Below, one piece after another: positions 36,138 through 45,367 of a stretch of 64,000 nt of DNA. This DNA is from Corynebacterium sp. 74A (GTDB lineage: Bacteria; Actinomycetota; Actinomycetes; Mycobacteriales; Mycobacteriaceae): the NCBI RefSeq assembly GCF_008930665.1, contig NZ_PQMG01000002.1:186001-250000 (forward strand). Direction: 5' to 3'. Positions within the stretch are counted from its first letter, which is position 1. Every line of letters starts with the position of its first letter. The notes beneath the pieces were generated by a model, which was not told where the DNA came from, searched no databases, and saw nothing but the letters and a program-made list of their open reading frames with translations. The position numbers and the translations under genes were made by a program.

Positions 36138-36175
36138 AAGCCGCCAGCCTCAGCTACTGCTGGGACTGGCGGCTT
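36138..36175 (-). terminator. Terminator of the rpsH-rplO operon
   Basis: A 10-bp perfect stem (AAGCCGCCAG at 36138-36147 with CTGGCGGCTT at 36166-36175). On the minus strand it is followed by TGTTATC, a short T-rich stretch. It lies 44 bases past the rplO stop. Confidence 0.75.
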
Positions 36176-36218
36176 CCGCACTCTTCGCGCCCCGCGCTCG
36201 GCGCGGGACTGAGGGGTG

Positions 36219-36668
36219 CTACTGAGCCTCGGCGACAGAGCCGCCGGCGGCCTCGATCTTTTCCTTGGCGGAACCGGAGAACTTCTGTGCGGTCACGTTG
36301 ACCTTCACAGAGATGTCGCCGTTGCCGAGCACCTTGACGGGCTGGTTCTTTCGCACCAGGCCGGCTGCCACGAGATCGGCAACGCTGACGTCGCCGCCCT
36401 GCGGGAAAGCCTTCTCGATGTCTGCAACGTTGACCACCTGGAAGATGACCTTGTTGCGGGCCTTGAAGCCCTTGAGCTTCGGCAGGCGCATGTGGATGGG
36501 CATCTGGCCACCCTCGAAACCTGCTGGCACCTGCTTACGAGCCTTGGTGCCCTTGGTACCGCGGCCAGCGGTGGTGCCCTTGGAGGCATTACCGCGACCC
36601 ACGCGGGTCTTGGCCTTCTTCGCGCCCTTCGCCGGGCGCAGATCGTGGAGCTTAATAGGTTCGCTCAT
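36219..36668 (-). CDS. rplO: 50S ribosomal protein L15
   Basis: L15 is a late-assembly large-subunit protein. The 149-residue protein has the basic glycine-rich N-terminal arm ([17 protein letters not shown]), [17 protein letters not shown] and the [19 protein letters not shown] core. It is the last gene of this half of the spc operon and starts seven bases after rpmD. Confidence 0.98.
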   Translation of the reverse strand: MSEPIKLHDLRPAKGAKKAKTRVGRGNASKGTTAGRGTKGTKARKQVPAGFEGGQMPIHMRLPKLKGFKARNKVIFQVVNVADIEKAFPQGGDVSVADLVAAGLVRKNQPVKVLGNGDISVKVNVTAQKFSGSAKEKIEAAGGSVAEAQ

Positions 36669-36675
36669 GAGTTAT

Positions 36676-36861
36676 CTACTCCCCTGCTACTTCTTCGACC
36701 TCGACCATGTGGCGAACAGTGTTGATGTAGCCACGAACGATCGGGGTGTCCGGGCGAACAACAACATTGTTCGGGCGCTTCAGGCCGAGGCTGCGCAGCG
36801 TGTCACGCTGATTCTTCTTAGCACCGACGGTGCTTTTGGTCATGGTGATCTTGAGGGCCAT
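36676..36861 (-). CDS. rpmD: 50S ribosomal protein L30
   Basis: L30 is a 61-residue large-subunit protein with the conserved [20 protein letters not shown] and [14 protein letters not shown] pattern, ending in a short acidic tail. It starts three bases after the rpsE stop, with tight spacing to rplO. Confidence 0.97.
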   Translation of the reverse strand: MALKITMTKSTVGAKKNQRDTLRSLGLKRPNNVVVRPDTPIVRGYINTVRHMVEVEEVAGE

Positions 36862-36864
36862 GAT

Positions 36865-37491
36865 TTACGCCTCCTGACCTGCGCGTGCGCGCAGCATACG
36901 GGCCGGGGTGACCTCTTCGATGCTCTTGCCGCGGCGGGCAGCGACCTCTTCGGGGCGCACGAGCTGCTTGAGGGCATCCACGGTGGCGTGGACAACGTTG
37001 ATGGCGTTGTCCGAGCCGAGAGACTTGGACAGGATGTCCTGCACGCCAGCGCACTCAAGCACCGGGCGGGCAGCGCCACCAGCGATCACACCGGTACCGG
37101 GGGCAGCGGGGCGAAGCATAACGACGCCGCCTGCGGCCTCACCCTGAACCGGGTGGGTGATGGTTCCGGCAATCATCGGGACGCGGAAGAAGTTCTTACG
37201 AGCTTCCTCGGCACCCTTCTGGATAGCGGCGGGAACTTCCTTGGCCTTGCCGTAGCCAACGCCGACCATGCCCTGGCCGTCGCCGACGATCACGAGAGCG
37301 GTGAAGCTGAAGCGACGACCACCCTTCTGGACCTTGGACACGCGGTTGATGGTGACAACGCGCTCCAAGTACTGCGAGCGCTCGTCCTGCTGGTTGCGGT
37401 CATTGCGACGACCACCACGGCGGTCGTTGCGGTTGTTCTTCTGGTTCTCGTCGGCGGTGCGTCCGCCGTCGCGCCGTTCACGTCCTGGCAT
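36865..37491 (-). CDS. rpsE: 30S ribosomal protein S5
   Basis: S5 influences decoding accuracy and mRNA unwinding. The 208-residue product carries the double-stranded RNA-binding fold ([20 protein letters not shown]) and [33 protein letters not shown] segments. An extra ~40-residue Arg/Asn/Asp-rich N-terminal extension is present, as in other actinobacteria. Confidence 0.98.
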   Translation of the reverse strand: MPGRERRDGGRTADENQKNNRNDRRGGRRNDRNQQDERSQYLERVVTINRVSKVQKGGRRFSFTALVIVGDGQGMVGVGYGKAKEVPAAIQKGAEEARKNFFRVPMIAGTITHPVQGEAAGGVVMLRPAAPGTGVIAGGAARPVLECAGVQDILSKSLGSDNAINVVHATVDALKQLVRPEEVAARRGKSIEEVTPARMLRARAGQEA

Positions 37492-37531
37492 TACGCGATC
37501 CTTCCGTTGTTGAACTTATCTGCGGTGATCA

Positions 37532-37933
37532 TTAGAAGTTCAGACCACCTTCACGAGCGCCATCGGCCAAAGCCGCAACGCGGCCGTGGAACTGGTAGCC
37601 ACCACGGTCAAAGACAACCTTCTCAATGCCGGCAGCCTTGGCGCGCTCGGCGACGAGCTTGCCCACAGCGGTGGCCTTGGCCTTCTTGTCGCCCTCCATC
37701 TCGCGGATGGACTGGTCCATCGAGGATGCAGCGGCCAGGGTGTGGCCGGCCAGGTCGTCGATGACCTGAACGTGCATGTGACGGGAGGAACGGTGGACGA
37801 CGAGACGCGGTGCCTCGGGGGTACCGCGCAGCTTCTTGCGCAGACGGAAGTGACGACGGGCACGAGCCTGACGACGACGGGTAGAGATGTCCTTGCCGAC
37901 AGGAACGCGCTTGTTCTCTGCAGTGTTGCTCAT
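37532..37933 (-). CDS. rplR: 50S ribosomal protein L18
   Basis: L18 binds 5S rRNA in the central protuberance. The 133-residue protein has the basic N-terminus ([20 protein letters not shown]) and the [16 protein letters not shown] and [19 protein letters not shown] motifs. Its ATG touches the rplF stop. Confidence 0.98.
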   Translation of the reverse strand: MSNTAENKRVPVGKDISTRRRQARARRHFRLRKKLRGTPEAPRLVVHRSSRHMHVQVIDDLAGHTLAAASSMDQSIREMEGDKKAKATAVGKLVAERAKAAGIEKVVFDRGGYQFHGRVAALADGAREGGLNF

Positions 37934-38469
37934 TACTTACCTGTCTTTCCGAGCTTGCGGCGGACCTGCTCACCCTCGTAGCGGATGCCCTTACCCTTGT
38001 AGGGGTCATCCTTACGCAGACGACGGATGTTAGCGGCGACCTGGCCGACCTGCTGCTTGTTGATACCGGAGATCGAAAGCTTGGTGTTGCCATCGACCGC
38101 GAAGGTGATGCCCTCGGGGGCCTCAACCAGCACGGGGTGGCTGTAGCCGAGAGAGAACTCGAGGTTCTGGCCCTTGGCCTGCACACGGTAACCAACACCG
38201 AAGATTTCCATCTTGATGGTGTAGCCCTCGGTCACGCCCACAACCATGTTGTTCACGAGAGAGCGGGACAGACCGTGCAGGGAACGGTTCTTACGGTGAT
38301 CATCGGGGCGGGAGACAATAATCTGGTTGTCTTCCACGGCAACGGTGATCGGGGCCGGGATGTCCTGGGACAGAGTGCCCTTGGAGCCCTTGACCTCAAC
38401 GTTCTGGCCGTCGATCTTGATGTCAACGCCGCTGGGGATGGCGATGGGAGCTTTACCAATACGAGACAT
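37933..38469 (-). CDS. rplF: 50S ribosomal protein L6
   Basis: L6 supports the factor-binding site at the base of the stalk. The 178-residue product begins [20 protein letters not shown] and ends with the signature [20 protein letters not shown]-like segment. It follows rpsH with a 19-base gap. Confidence 0.98.
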   Translation of the reverse strand: MSRIGKAPIAIPSGVDIKIDGQNVEVKGSKGTLSQDIPAPITVAVEDNQIIVSRPDDHRKNRSLHGLSRSLVNNMVVGVTEGYTIKMEIFGVGYRVQAKGQNLEFSLGYSHPVLVEAPEGITFAVDGNTKLSISGINKQQVGQVAANIRRLRKDDPYKGKGIRYEGEQVRRKLGKTGK

Positions 38470-38487
38470 ATTTAGATTCCCTCCCTC

Positions 38488-38886
38488 TTACCAGACGTAG
38501 GCGAGGACTTCTCCGCCTACGCCCTTCTCGTGAGCCTGGCGGTCAGTGAGCAGCCCCTGAGATGTGGAGATAATCGCCACACCGAGGCCACCGAGAACCT
38601 GCGGCAGGTTGGTGGACTTTGCGTACACGCGCAGACCGGGCTTGGACACGCGACGAACGCCGGAAATGGAACGCTCACGGGCGGAGGAATACTTCAGATC
38701 CAGGGTGAGGGTCTTGCCAACCTTGGCGTCCTCCACCTTGTAATCCTTGATATAACCCTCTTGCTTGAGGATGCCCGCGATGTTCGCCTTCAGCTTGGAA
38801 GACGGCATGGACACGGTCTCGTGGTACGCGTGGTTAGCGTTACGAATGCGAGACAGCATGTCTGCAATGGGATCAGTCATGGTCAT
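38488..38886 (-). CDS. rpsH: 30S ribosomal protein S8
   Basis: S8 binds the central domain of 16S rRNA and in E. coli represses the spc operon. The 132-residue protein has [20 protein letters not shown] and ends with GGEVLAYVW. ATGs at 38886 and 38880 are both possible; the former is listed. It is the first gene after the break in the spc operon, so it must have its own promoter. rpsN (S14), often between rplE and rpsH, is absent here. Confidence 0.97.
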   Translation of the reverse strand: MTMTDPIADMLSRIRNANHAYHETVSMPSSKLKANIAGILKQEGYIKDYKVEDAKVGKTLTLDLKYSSARERSISGVRRVSKPGLRVYAKSTNLPQVLGGLGVAIISTSQGLLTDRQAHEKGVGGEVLAYVW

Positions 38887-39189
38887 AAGACTTAGACCTT
38901 GATACCTTTCTCGTTGCGGTTCCTAATTCACCCAAGAACCGTTGTCAGCTGTCACTAGGGAGCCGGCGACTCTGGCGCTTCCACGCACTCAATAGTGGGA
39001 AAGCTCGCTGCCTTGCACTCACGAACGCTGGACGTTATGGGGCGAATATAAGGCCTACAACAAAGTAGGAACGTACAAAATAAAAGGATCTCGCGGGATC
39101 TCGCGAGTCCAAGAATGAAATGATACACACCCCCAGCCTGCGGGTCAAGACGTTTCAGCACGTCACCGCTCTCGGCCGGGGCGGTGCAT
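38887..39189 (-). promoter_or_regulatory. Region between the sugar ABC operon and rpsH
   Basis: These 303 bases hold the terminator of the upstream ABC operon and the rpsH promoter. A TTATATT stretch on the minus strand near 39045-39055 is the best -10 candidate, but no convincing -35 was found. No coding sequence was recognised. Confidence 0.5.
39086..39110 (-). terminator. Terminator of the sugar ABC operon
   Basis: GGA-CTCGCG pairs with CGCGAG-TCC (one bulged base). On the minus strand the stem is followed by TTTTATTTTG, a good terminator tail. It lies 80 bases beyond the ATPase gene. Confidence 0.75.
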
Positions 39190-39951
39190 CTAGCGCTGAA
39201 GCTCGTGCTGCAGGGCGTCGAGTTCCCCGCCGCCGGACATCTCTAGCGTGAGGGTGTCAACATCCACGTCCTCGCGCCGCGCCTGCAGCGTCTGCTTGCC
39301 GAGGGTGAGCACCACAAACCTATCCCCCACCAGCAGCGCGTGCTTGGGGTTGTGGGTGATGAAGATGACGGCGGTGCCCTGTTCCCGGGCCTTGGCGATG
39401 AATTTCAGCACCATGCCGGACTGCTTCACGCCCAACGCGGCGGTGGGCTCATCCAAAATCACCACGCGGGCGCCAAAGTAGATAGCCCGGGCGATCGCCA
39501 CCACTTGGCGCTGGCCACCGGACAGCGAGGAGACGGGCGCATCGATATCGGGGATGACAATGCCCATGTGTTCCAGCTCCGTGGCGGCGATGCGCTTCAT
39601 CTTCCCCTCATTGATCAACCCCCAGCGATTGCTGATCTCCTGGCCGAGGAAGAAGTTGCGCCACACACTCATCTGCCCCACCACGGCCAAGTCCTGGTAC
39701 ACGGTGGCAATACCGGCGGCGAGAGCATCGGCCGGGGAAGTGAAGTGCGTCGGGGTGGCGTCGACAAGCATCGTGCCCGAGGTGTGGGGATGCAGGCCGG
39801 CCAGAATCTTGATGAGCGTGGATTTGCCGGCACCATTATCGCCCAGCACACAGGTGACCTCGCCGGGCACCACCTGCAGATTGATCGAGCGAAGCGCGTC
39901 GAAGGCGCCGTATTTTTTGCTGACGTCGTGCAGCTCAATGATCGGGTCCAT
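39190..39951 (-). CDS. Sugar ABC importer, ATP-binding protein (single-domain, FrcA/XylG-like)
   Basis: The 253-residue ATPase has Walker A GDNGAGKSTL (residues ~37-46), signature SLSGGQRQVVAIARA and Walker B VVILDEPTAALG, followed by the H-loop FITHNPKHALLV. It is a single nucleotide-binding domain rather than the duplicated one of RbsA, as in fructose/xylose-type importers, so it should act as a homodimer. It lies three bases after the permease gene in a binding protein - permease - ATPase operon. The sugar is not predictable; inositol or pentoses are usual for this family. Confidence 0.93.
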   Translation of the reverse strand: MDPIIELHDVSKKYGAFDALRSINLQVVPGEVTCVLGDNGAGKSTLIKILAGLHPHTSGTMLVDATPTHFTSPADALAAGIATVYQDLAVVGQMSVWRNFFLGQEISNRWGLINEGKMKRIAATELEHMGIVIPDIDAPVSSLSGGQRQVVAIARAIYFGARVVILDEPTAALGVKQSGMVLKFIAKAREQGTAVIFITHNPKHALLVGDRFVVLTLGKQTLQARREDVDVDTLTLEMSGGGELDALQHELQR

Positions 39952-39954
39952 GGG

Positions 39955-40995
39955 CTATTTCTTTTCCGTATATTTCGCGACGCCGAGGTTCGTCATGACG
40001 GCGAACAGCAGCATGGCGCCGAGGAAGAACTTGAACCAGTCCGGGTTCCACCCGGCGTAGACGATGCCTTGGTTGGTCATGCCGAAAATCAGGGCGCCGA
40101 TAGCGGTGCCGACGGCGGTGCCTTTGCCGCCATTCATCGCGCAGCCGCCGATGACGGCCGCAATGATATAGAGGAACTCATTGCCCACGCCCTGGCCCGC
40201 TTGGATGGAGTCGAAGGCGAAGAGATTGTGCATGCCCACAAACCATGCGGCGAAACCAACGAACATGAACAGGATGATCTTGGTGCGGCGCACCGGCACA
40301 CCCACGGCATGGGCGGCGTCCTGGTTGCCGCCAACGGCGAAGATCCAGTTACCAAACTTGGTTTTAAAAAGCAGGATCGACGCCAGCGCCACGAAGCCAA
40401 TCCACCAGAACACCGTCACCCGCACCTGCACCCCAGCGACATTGACATTGGAGGCAAACACCATGTTCGCGGAGTAGAAACCCTCCATATCCGCGATGGT
40501 AGGAGTGGCCACCGCGCCGGTGACGAGCTTGGTGATGGCCAAGTTCAGCCCCTGCAGCATGAGGAAGGCGCTCAGCGTGATGAGGAAGGAGGGGATACCG
40601 GTGGTGGTCGTGAGATAGCCGTTGAGCGCGCCGATGGTCAGCGCGATAAGCAGCGCAATGCCCGCCCCCACCCAAGAGTTCAGGTGCAGATTGTAATTGA
40701 GCATCGTGGCGGCCAAAGCAGCAGTCGTCACGGCGACACCAGAGGAGAGGTCGAATTCATCGCCGATCATGAGCATGCCCACCGCTAGGGCCATGATGCC
40801 CATCGTGGACGATGCATAGAGCACCGTGGCCAGCGACTCAAAAGAGCGGAAGGGTGGGGCCACGATCATGAAGAGCGTGAAAATCACGATGGCGCCGAGC
40901 AGGCTCGCCAGCTCGGGGCGGCGAATGAGTTTCTGAAAGAACGAGCGCTGCAGCATGCGTTCATCGGCCGCGCTCGCCGAAGCGGTGTCGCTCAT
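39955..40995 (-). CDS. Sugar ABC importer permease (BPD_transp_2 family)
   Basis: The 346-residue protein has about 9-10 membrane segments and the ribose/xylose-type permease pattern, including GDEFDLSSGVAVTTAALAA and VFASNVNVAGVQVRV... and IIAAVIGGCAMNGGKGTAVG. The start at 40995 overlaps the binding-protein stop by four bases; the frame continues upstream to 41304 inside that gene and is not real there. It would form the homodimeric channel for the ATPase. Confidence 0.92.
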   Translation of the reverse strand: MSDTASASAADERMLQRSFFQKLIRRPELASLLGAIVIFTLFMIVAPPFRSFESLATVLYASSTMGIMALAVGMLMIGDEFDLSSGVAVTTAALAATMLNYNLHLNSWVGAGIALLIALTIGALNGYLTTTTGIPSFLITLSAFLMLQGLNLAITKLVTGAVATPTIADMEGFYSANMVFASNVNVAGVQVRVTVFWWIGFVALASILLFKTKFGNWIFAVGGNQDAAHAVGVPVRRTKIILFMFVGFAAWFVGMHNLFAFDSIQAGQGVGNEFLYIIAAVIGGCAMNGGKGTAVGTAIGALIFGMTNQGIVYAGWNPDWFKFFLGAMLLFAVMTNLGVAKYTEKK

Positions 40996-42059
40996 CGCAG
41001 GCCCGCCTTTGCCGCGGCGGCGATGGCGTCCACATTGCTGGCGTCCACGAAGGAGGGGCCGGTATAGACCGGCCGGCCACCGCCCACGGTGGTGCCATTG
41101 CGCATATTCAGCCACAGAGAATCCACGGCCAGATAGCCCTGCAGATAGGGCTGCTGGTCCACTGCCCACTCGACGTCTCCAGCGGTGATGGCGCTCACCA
41201 GTTCCGCATTGGTGTCGAACGTAGAAATCTTGGCCTCGGAACCGGCCTGCTCCTTGGACTTCACGGCGGCCAGCGCGACTGGGGCCACCAGCCCCATCAC
41301 CCAATCGATACTCGGATCCTCCGTGAGCTTCGCCTGCAGAGTAGAGGTGACGGAGGTGAGGTCCATGCCATTGACATAGAGAATCTCCACCGAGCCGCCG
41401 GCACCGACCTTCTCGAGGCCCTTCTTCACGCCCTCGCAGCGCGCCTCTTGGGAGGAGTTGCCCTGCTCGTGGATCACACAGAGCACATTCGATGCATTAT
41501 CTGCGGCGAGGCGCTCGCCGGCGAGCTCGCCGGCCACGGATTCATCCTGGCCAAAGAAGCCGCTCAGGCCGTAGTTCTGATACTCGTTCATTCCGGCATT
41601 GAGTCCCACGACGGGAATACCGGCATCCACGGCGTTCTGGGCGGCGGGGCCGATCGCCTGCGCATTCGGCAGGGTGACAGCAACGCCGTCTACCCCGGCA
41701 TCCACCGCCGACTTCACCAGGTTCGCCTGATTGGGCGCCTGCGGATCGGAGGAGTAGCGCAGCTCAATATTGCTCTTCTTGGCCGCATCCTCCGCGCCCT
41801 TGCGCACCAGATCCCAGAAGGTATCGCCCGGCGCGCCGTGGCTGACCATCGCCACCACCGCGCGATCGGTATCGGCCCCGCCGAAGCCGGGGCCGCCGCC
41901 CGTGCCGCCGCCGGAGTCGCTGGGACGCGGGGCGCCGCCGGTAGAAGAGCAGCCGCTAAGAAGCAGCGCCAGCACCCCGATGAGGGCCATGAGAATAGTG
42001 GCGGTGGAGGTGGCGTGCCGCGAGTACGGCGAGGACACACGGTGGGAAAGACCTAGCAT
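40992..42059 (-). CDS. Sugar ABC importer, substrate-binding lipoprotein
   Basis: This 355-residue protein has a lipoprotein signal peptide with lipobox LLSGC (Cys ~37), a Gly/Ser/Pro linker, and a type I periplasmic-binding fold of the ribose/allose family (VAMVSHGAPGDTFWDLVRKG, VDGVAVTLPNAQAIG, VVGLNAGMNEY). DAGIPVVGLNAG is the hinge-side sugar pocket segment. The start at 42059 puts the signal peptide first. It leads the importer operon; the importer has no local regulator gene. Confidence 0.92.
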   Translation of the reverse strand: MLGLSHRVSSPYSRHATSTATILMALIGVLALLLSGCSSTGGAPRPSDSGGGTGGGPGFGGADTDRAVVAMVSHGAPGDTFWDLVRKGAEDAAKKSNIELRYSSDPQAPNQANLVKSAVDAGVDGVAVTLPNAQAIGPAAQNAVDAGIPVVGLNAGMNEYQNYGLSGFFGQDESVAGELAGERLAADNASNVLCVIHEQGNSSQEARCEGVKKGLEKVGAGGSVEILYVNGMDLTSVTSTLQAKLTEDPSIDWVMGLVAPVALAAVKSKEQAGSEAKISTFDTNAELVSAITAGDVEWAVDQQPYLQGYLAVDSLWLNMRNGTTVGGGRPVYTGPSFVDASNVDAIAAAAKAGLR

Positions 42060-42384
42060 AACTATTGATTCAACGGAAGCGCCCTCCCCGCTGTCAAATG
42101 CGTTTGCCCAGCTCATCCGACATTTCTTGAACGATTAAGAATGGCTGTTCTGGCCTTTTAGCACAGAGCCCTCCGTACAAACTCCACCCGCGAGCACACC
42201 CTCACACCCCGCCCATGGCCCTCGGGCCGCGAGCCTGCTGCCCCCCCCTATCGCCGAGATACACACCATAAGGGGGCATCCCCTGTGCCTCCGCACTCAC
42301 CCCTCTAGCCCTAAGCATTAGCGTAGCCTAACCTTGAAATTAGGTGCGTATGAATACTTTCCCTAGTTCAGTGAGGTGGTACTT
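42060..42384. promoter_or_regulatory. Divergent region between the sugar importer and the ABC exporter
   Basis: The 325 bases hold both promoters and the iron box at 42318. A C-rich run is present near 42240-42250. Ahead of the exporter, TATGAAT at ~42350 is a possible -10 downstream of the box. Confidence 0.5.
42318..42336 (+). promoter_or_regulatory. DtxR-like iron box upstream of the ABC exporter
   Basis: TTAGCGTAGCCTAACCTTG matches the corynebacterial DtxR consensus (TTAGGTTAGSCTAACCTWA) at 16 of 19 positions. It lies just upstream of a possible -10 (TATGAAT) and ~50 bases before the exporter start, where a bound repressor would block transcription. A second half-site (TTAGGT at 42340-42345) follows. 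Confidence 0.65.
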
Positions 42385-43428
42385 GTGCCTGATCCCTGCT
42401 ACCACGACTCTCAGCTCGCACTTGAGGTCAAGGACCTGCGCTGCGAGCGAGGGCCGGCGAAGAAGCGTATCCCCGTACTCAAAGGCGTGAACCTGCACAT
42501 AGCGTCTGGCGAGATTGTCGCGGTCTTAGGTGCCAATGGCGCCGGTAAGACCACTCTCATCAATGTGCTGTCGACTCTCCTTCCCGCATCCTCTGGCACG
42601 GCGCGGGTGGCGGGCCTCGATGTCACGACCCAGCCCGCCGAGGTGCGGCGACACATCAGCATGACGGGGCAGTTCGCCACGGTGGATGAGCGACTCACCG
42701 GAGCGGAAAATCTCATCTACTTCGCCCGTCTCGCGGGGCTGTCTCGCAGCGCTGCCACAGCCCGCACCACCGAGCTACTCAGCGAGTTCCAGCTGGATGC
42801 CGCCGCCCATCGCCGAGTGGCGGATTATTCCGGCGGTATGCGCCGCCGGCTAGACATCGCCATCTCCCTCACCGTCCCGCCCACCCTGCTCTTCCTCGAT
42901 GAGCCGACCACCGGCCTCGACCCGACAGCGCGGGCCCATGTGTGGGAACTCATCACCCGGCTCAGCAATGAGGGCACCTCCATTCTGCTCACCACGCAAT
43001 ATCTCGACGAGGCCGATAGTCTCGCCGATCGCATCGCGGTGCTTGCCGACGGCGTGGTGATTGATGAGGGCACTCCCACCGAACTCAAGAGCCGTTATGG
43101 CATGCTCATCTGCGAGGTGAGCATGGATAGCGCCACCCATGCCGAGAAGCTCTGCATGCAGGCCCACAAGGCCGGACTATCCGCCCAAGTGGAACACAAC
43201 TGCGTGCGCGCCGAAGCACCCCGTGGGCACCGCGATCTCGTTCGCTTGCTCGGTCTCTGGGAGGGCGAGGACAGCAGCATCGTGGACGTGGCACTCACCC
43301 CGCCCTCGCTCGATGATGTCTACGCCGCCATTGCCGATAGCGGCGATGTGGCCGGACAGCACATAACCCCCTCCCCCAGCAGCGAGCAGCCTGCGGATGC
43401 GGGCAGCGACCGGCGGGGGCGGCCATGA
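42385..43428 (+). CDS. ABC exporter ATP-binding protein, DrrA-type
   Basis: The 347-residue ATPase has Walker A GANGAGKTTL, signature YSGGMRRRLDIA, Walker B LLFLDEPTTGLD and the GLDP motif, and a C-terminal region typical of DrrA/drug-export ATPases (residues ~235-340). The start used is the GTG at 42385, eight bases after GAGG; an in-frame GTG at 42376 would add three residues. It overlaps the next gene by four bases. An iron box lies upstream, so the exporter may be iron-controlled. Substrate is unknown: a siderophore, heme or a toxic metabolite are possibilities. Confidence 0.93.
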   Translation: MPDPCYHDSQLALEVKDLRCERGPAKKRIPVLKGVNLHIASGEIVAVLGANGAGKTTLINVLSTLLPASSGTARVAGLDVTTQPAEVRRHISMTGQFATVDERLTGAENLIYFARLAGLSRSAATARTTELLSEFQLDAAAHRRVADYSGGMRRRLDIAISLTVPPTLLFLDEPTTGLDPTARAHVWELITRLSNEGTSILLTTQYLDEADSLADRIAVLADGVVIDEGTPTELKSRYGMLICEVSMDSATHAEKLCMQAHKAGLSAQVEHNCVRAEAPRGHRDLVRLLGLWEGEDSSIVDVALTPPSLDDVYAAIADSGDVAGQHITPSPSSEQPADAGSDRRGRP

Positions 43429-44225
43429 CCTCCACTCGCATCCACCACCCCCTCGAAGCAACTCCACGGCCTTTCGGGGCGATCGCCAGCATCTGGAAAC
43501 GAGACATGCTGCGCTTGCTGCGCAATCAGGCGGCGATGATCTCCAGCATCATGATTCCGTCGATATTTATGCTCGCGTTCTATGCGTCCTTTGCCCGCTC
43601 CGCGGAGCACTTTATGGATAGCTATGCCGACTTCATCCTTCCTTCCGCCGTCACCCAGGCGATCATTTTCACGGCTGGTGGCTCCTGCCTAGCAGTCGCC
43701 GAGGATAAAGAAGATGGTTTTTACTCTCGCCTGCTCAGCATGCCTGTGCCCTCCTGGTCGATTGTGGCTGGCCGGCTCTTGGCTGATCTCACCCGCATGA
43801 CCTGGTCCGGGGCGATACCGCTGGCGCTCGCATTTCTTCTTGGTGCGCGCTTTCACGGCGGCATCGGTGCCGCGGCGCTCTTCCTGCTCGCCCTCGCCCT
43901 CATTACCGTGGTGCTCTCCGCGGCGATCGACGGGCTAGTGCTCATCACCGCCCATCCGGTGTCCACCGCACTCACCTTCCAAGGGCTCACCATCGCGATA
44001 CTTTTGCTATCCACCGCCTTCGTCCCCGCGGACGCCCTGCCGGAGCATGTGGGGACGGTGGTCGCCCATATTCCACTCTCTCCCATCTTGGATTCTTTGC
44101 GCGCACTCGCCGCGGCCGAACCACTGGGCTCCACCGGGGTGGAGGCCGCAGTGTGGCTGATCGTGCTCAGCGCGGCCGGATTCTGGGGATTTAGTACTGC
44201 GCTCAGGAGGGGCCATGTCTCTTAA
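43425..44225 (+). CDS. ABC-2 type exporter permease, first subunit
   Basis: The 266-residue protein has six membrane segments in the ABC-2/DrrB layout, with the cytoplasmic N-terminus (SIWKRDMLRLLRNQAAMISS) preceding the first span. It overlaps the ATPase gene by four bases and the second permease by eleven, so the three genes form one translationally coupled operon. It probably pairs with the next product to form a heterodimeric channel. Confidence 0.92.
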   Translation: MTSTRIHHPLEATPRPFGAIASIWKRDMLRLLRNQAAMISSIMIPSIFMLAFYASFARSAEHFMDSYADFILPSAVTQAIIFTAGGSCLAVAEDKEDGFYSRLLSMPVPSWSIVAGRLLADLTRMTWSGAIPLALAFLLGARFHGGIGAAALFLLALALITVVLSAAIDGLVLITAHPVSTALTFQGLTIAILLLSTAFVPADALPEHVGTVVAHIPLSPILDSLRALAAAEPLGSTGVEAAVWLIVLSAAGFWGFSTALRRGHVS

Positions 44226-44988
44226 GCTCACGTCTCTCATGCTGCATACGCGACGCCGCATTCTGCGCACCATCAGAGACCGCGCCAGCATGTCCGCAAC
44301 ACTGCTCACCCCCGTGGTGATGTTTCTGATCATGCGCATTCTCTTTGGGGATCTCATCGCCGCCTCCCAAGGCCGCACCAGCCCCGATCTCACGGCGGTG
44401 TGCCTACTCATGGTGCTCGGCGCCCAGTGGATGAACTCCACCTACTGCGCCTCAGAGACCGTCCGCGAGCGCACCTCCGGATTTACTGCCCGCATCGCCG
44501 TCAGCCCAGGCGGCACCGTCCCCTTGGTGTGCGGCGAGACCCTCTATTATGCGATTCGCTTCCTTTCCGCAGCACTGGCGACGCTCCTCGTGGGAGTGGT
44601 CGCTGGGGCGCGCTTCCACGGCGCGGCGACCATCACCGTTGTGCTGCTGGCAATCGTGATCTCCTCGCTCGTGTCCGCGCTCATGGCCACGTGGATGGCG
44701 TATTCCACCACCAATCCGGAATCGCTGATGATGGTCACCCCACTGCTGATGACGCTGCTCTTCCTCTCAGCCGGAGTGGTGGGAACAGACAGCTTTGTAG
44801 AGCCCGTACAACCCTTCGTGCGGCATAACCCCATCACGCATCTCGTGGAGGGGGTCACTGCCCTCAGCGCCGATAGCGATTCCGGTAATCACCTGCTCAT
44901 TGCTCTCGCCTGGGCGGTCGGCGCCGGGGTGATATTCCTCATCGGCGCGAGCCGCACCTACTCGCGCGCCCAGACGCAGCTGAGCTAA
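44215..44988 (+). CDS. ABC-2 type exporter permease, second subunit
   Basis: The 257-residue protein has six membrane segments and the DrrB-like features (RRILRTIRDRASMSATLLTP before span 1, SETVRERTSGFTARIAVSPG connecting region, which resembles the ABC-2 EExxG segment). It is the last gene of the exporter operon. No terminator was clear downstream. Confidence 0.91.
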   Translation: MSLKLTSLMLHTRRRILRTIRDRASMSATLLTPVVMFLIMRILFGDLIAASQGRTSPDLTAVCLLMVLGAQWMNSTYCASETVRERTSGFTARIAVSPGGTVPLVCGETLYYAIRFLSAALATLLVGVVAGARFHGAATITVVLLAIVISSLVSALMATWMAYSTTNPESLMMVTPLLMTLLFLSAGVVGTDSFVEPVQPFVRHNPITHLVEGVTALSADSDSGNHLLIALAWAVGAGVIFLIGASRTYSRAQTQLS

Positions 44989-45140
44989 ATACAGCCTCCA
45001 CTATGTCTCATATCACCATTGCCTAGAGCACTTTGACCTGCTAGAAGTGAAAGAGCGCGTGTTCTTATCAGCCCTAGGCGCTAGCGGGACACGCCGGACA
45101 CACTATTTTTATCCGCACCACTGAAGGAGGGACAGTCCCC

Positions 45141-45218
45141 ATGTTTGGCCAGCAACAGGTGAAGCAGAAGCTGTCGCCGTACCTCGCCCCCACGCGGATT
45201 CAGAGCCCGATCACCTAG
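45141..45218 (+). CDS. Possible 25-residue peptide with a strong ribosome-binding site
   Basis: ATG follows GAAGGAGGG at ideal spacing and a promoter-like AT-rich patch lies upstream. The peptide (MFGQQQVKQKLSPYLAPTRI plus IQSPIT-type end) has no homology I recognise. It could be a real microprotein, an upstream leader peptide of the rtcB transcript, or the 5' remnant of a deleted gene whose start signals survived. The stop TAG is followed in frame by further coding-like sequence for ~15 codons. Confidence 0.35.
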   Translation: MFGQQQVKQKLSPYLAPTRIQSPIT

Positions 45219-45354
45219 ATCGAGATTCCACCGCGGGGTACGGCTGACAGCGCACACCGATTGTCTCCTTCCCGCGGTTTTTCTTGCCGCTCCCCTTCAC
45301 CTCCTCCCCCAGCATCGTTAATGATGCCTATGCGCCAGCCGGGCGGGCGAGGTG

Positions 45355-45367
45355 GCGTCGATAAGCG
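45355..45367 (-). repeat. Dispersed 13-mer, intergenic copy before rtcB
   Basis: Exact copy (minus-strand reading) 80 bases upstream of the rtcB start, in non-coding DNA. Confidence 0.6.

Larger units (their letters stand above)
35853..36218 (-). promoter_or_regulatory. rplO-secY intergenic region
   Basis: The 366 bases hold the rplO terminator (36138-36175), one dispersed 13-mer and the secY promoter. An ACCCTAACCTTGAG patch at ~36052-36065 resembles half of an iron box, but the other half is missing. No gene was recognised; the frame at 35818-36138 is an overlap artefact. Confidence 0.5.

Noticed and set aside
39340-40788. A 482-codon plus-strand frame across the sugar ABC genes
   Set aside because: It is His/Asp-rich and covers two well-conserved minus-strand genes (ATPase and permease).
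41992-42116. Upstream start for the sugar-binding protein at 42116
   Set aside because: It would place 19 polar residues before the signal peptide; the start at 42059 leaves a normal lipoprotein signal.
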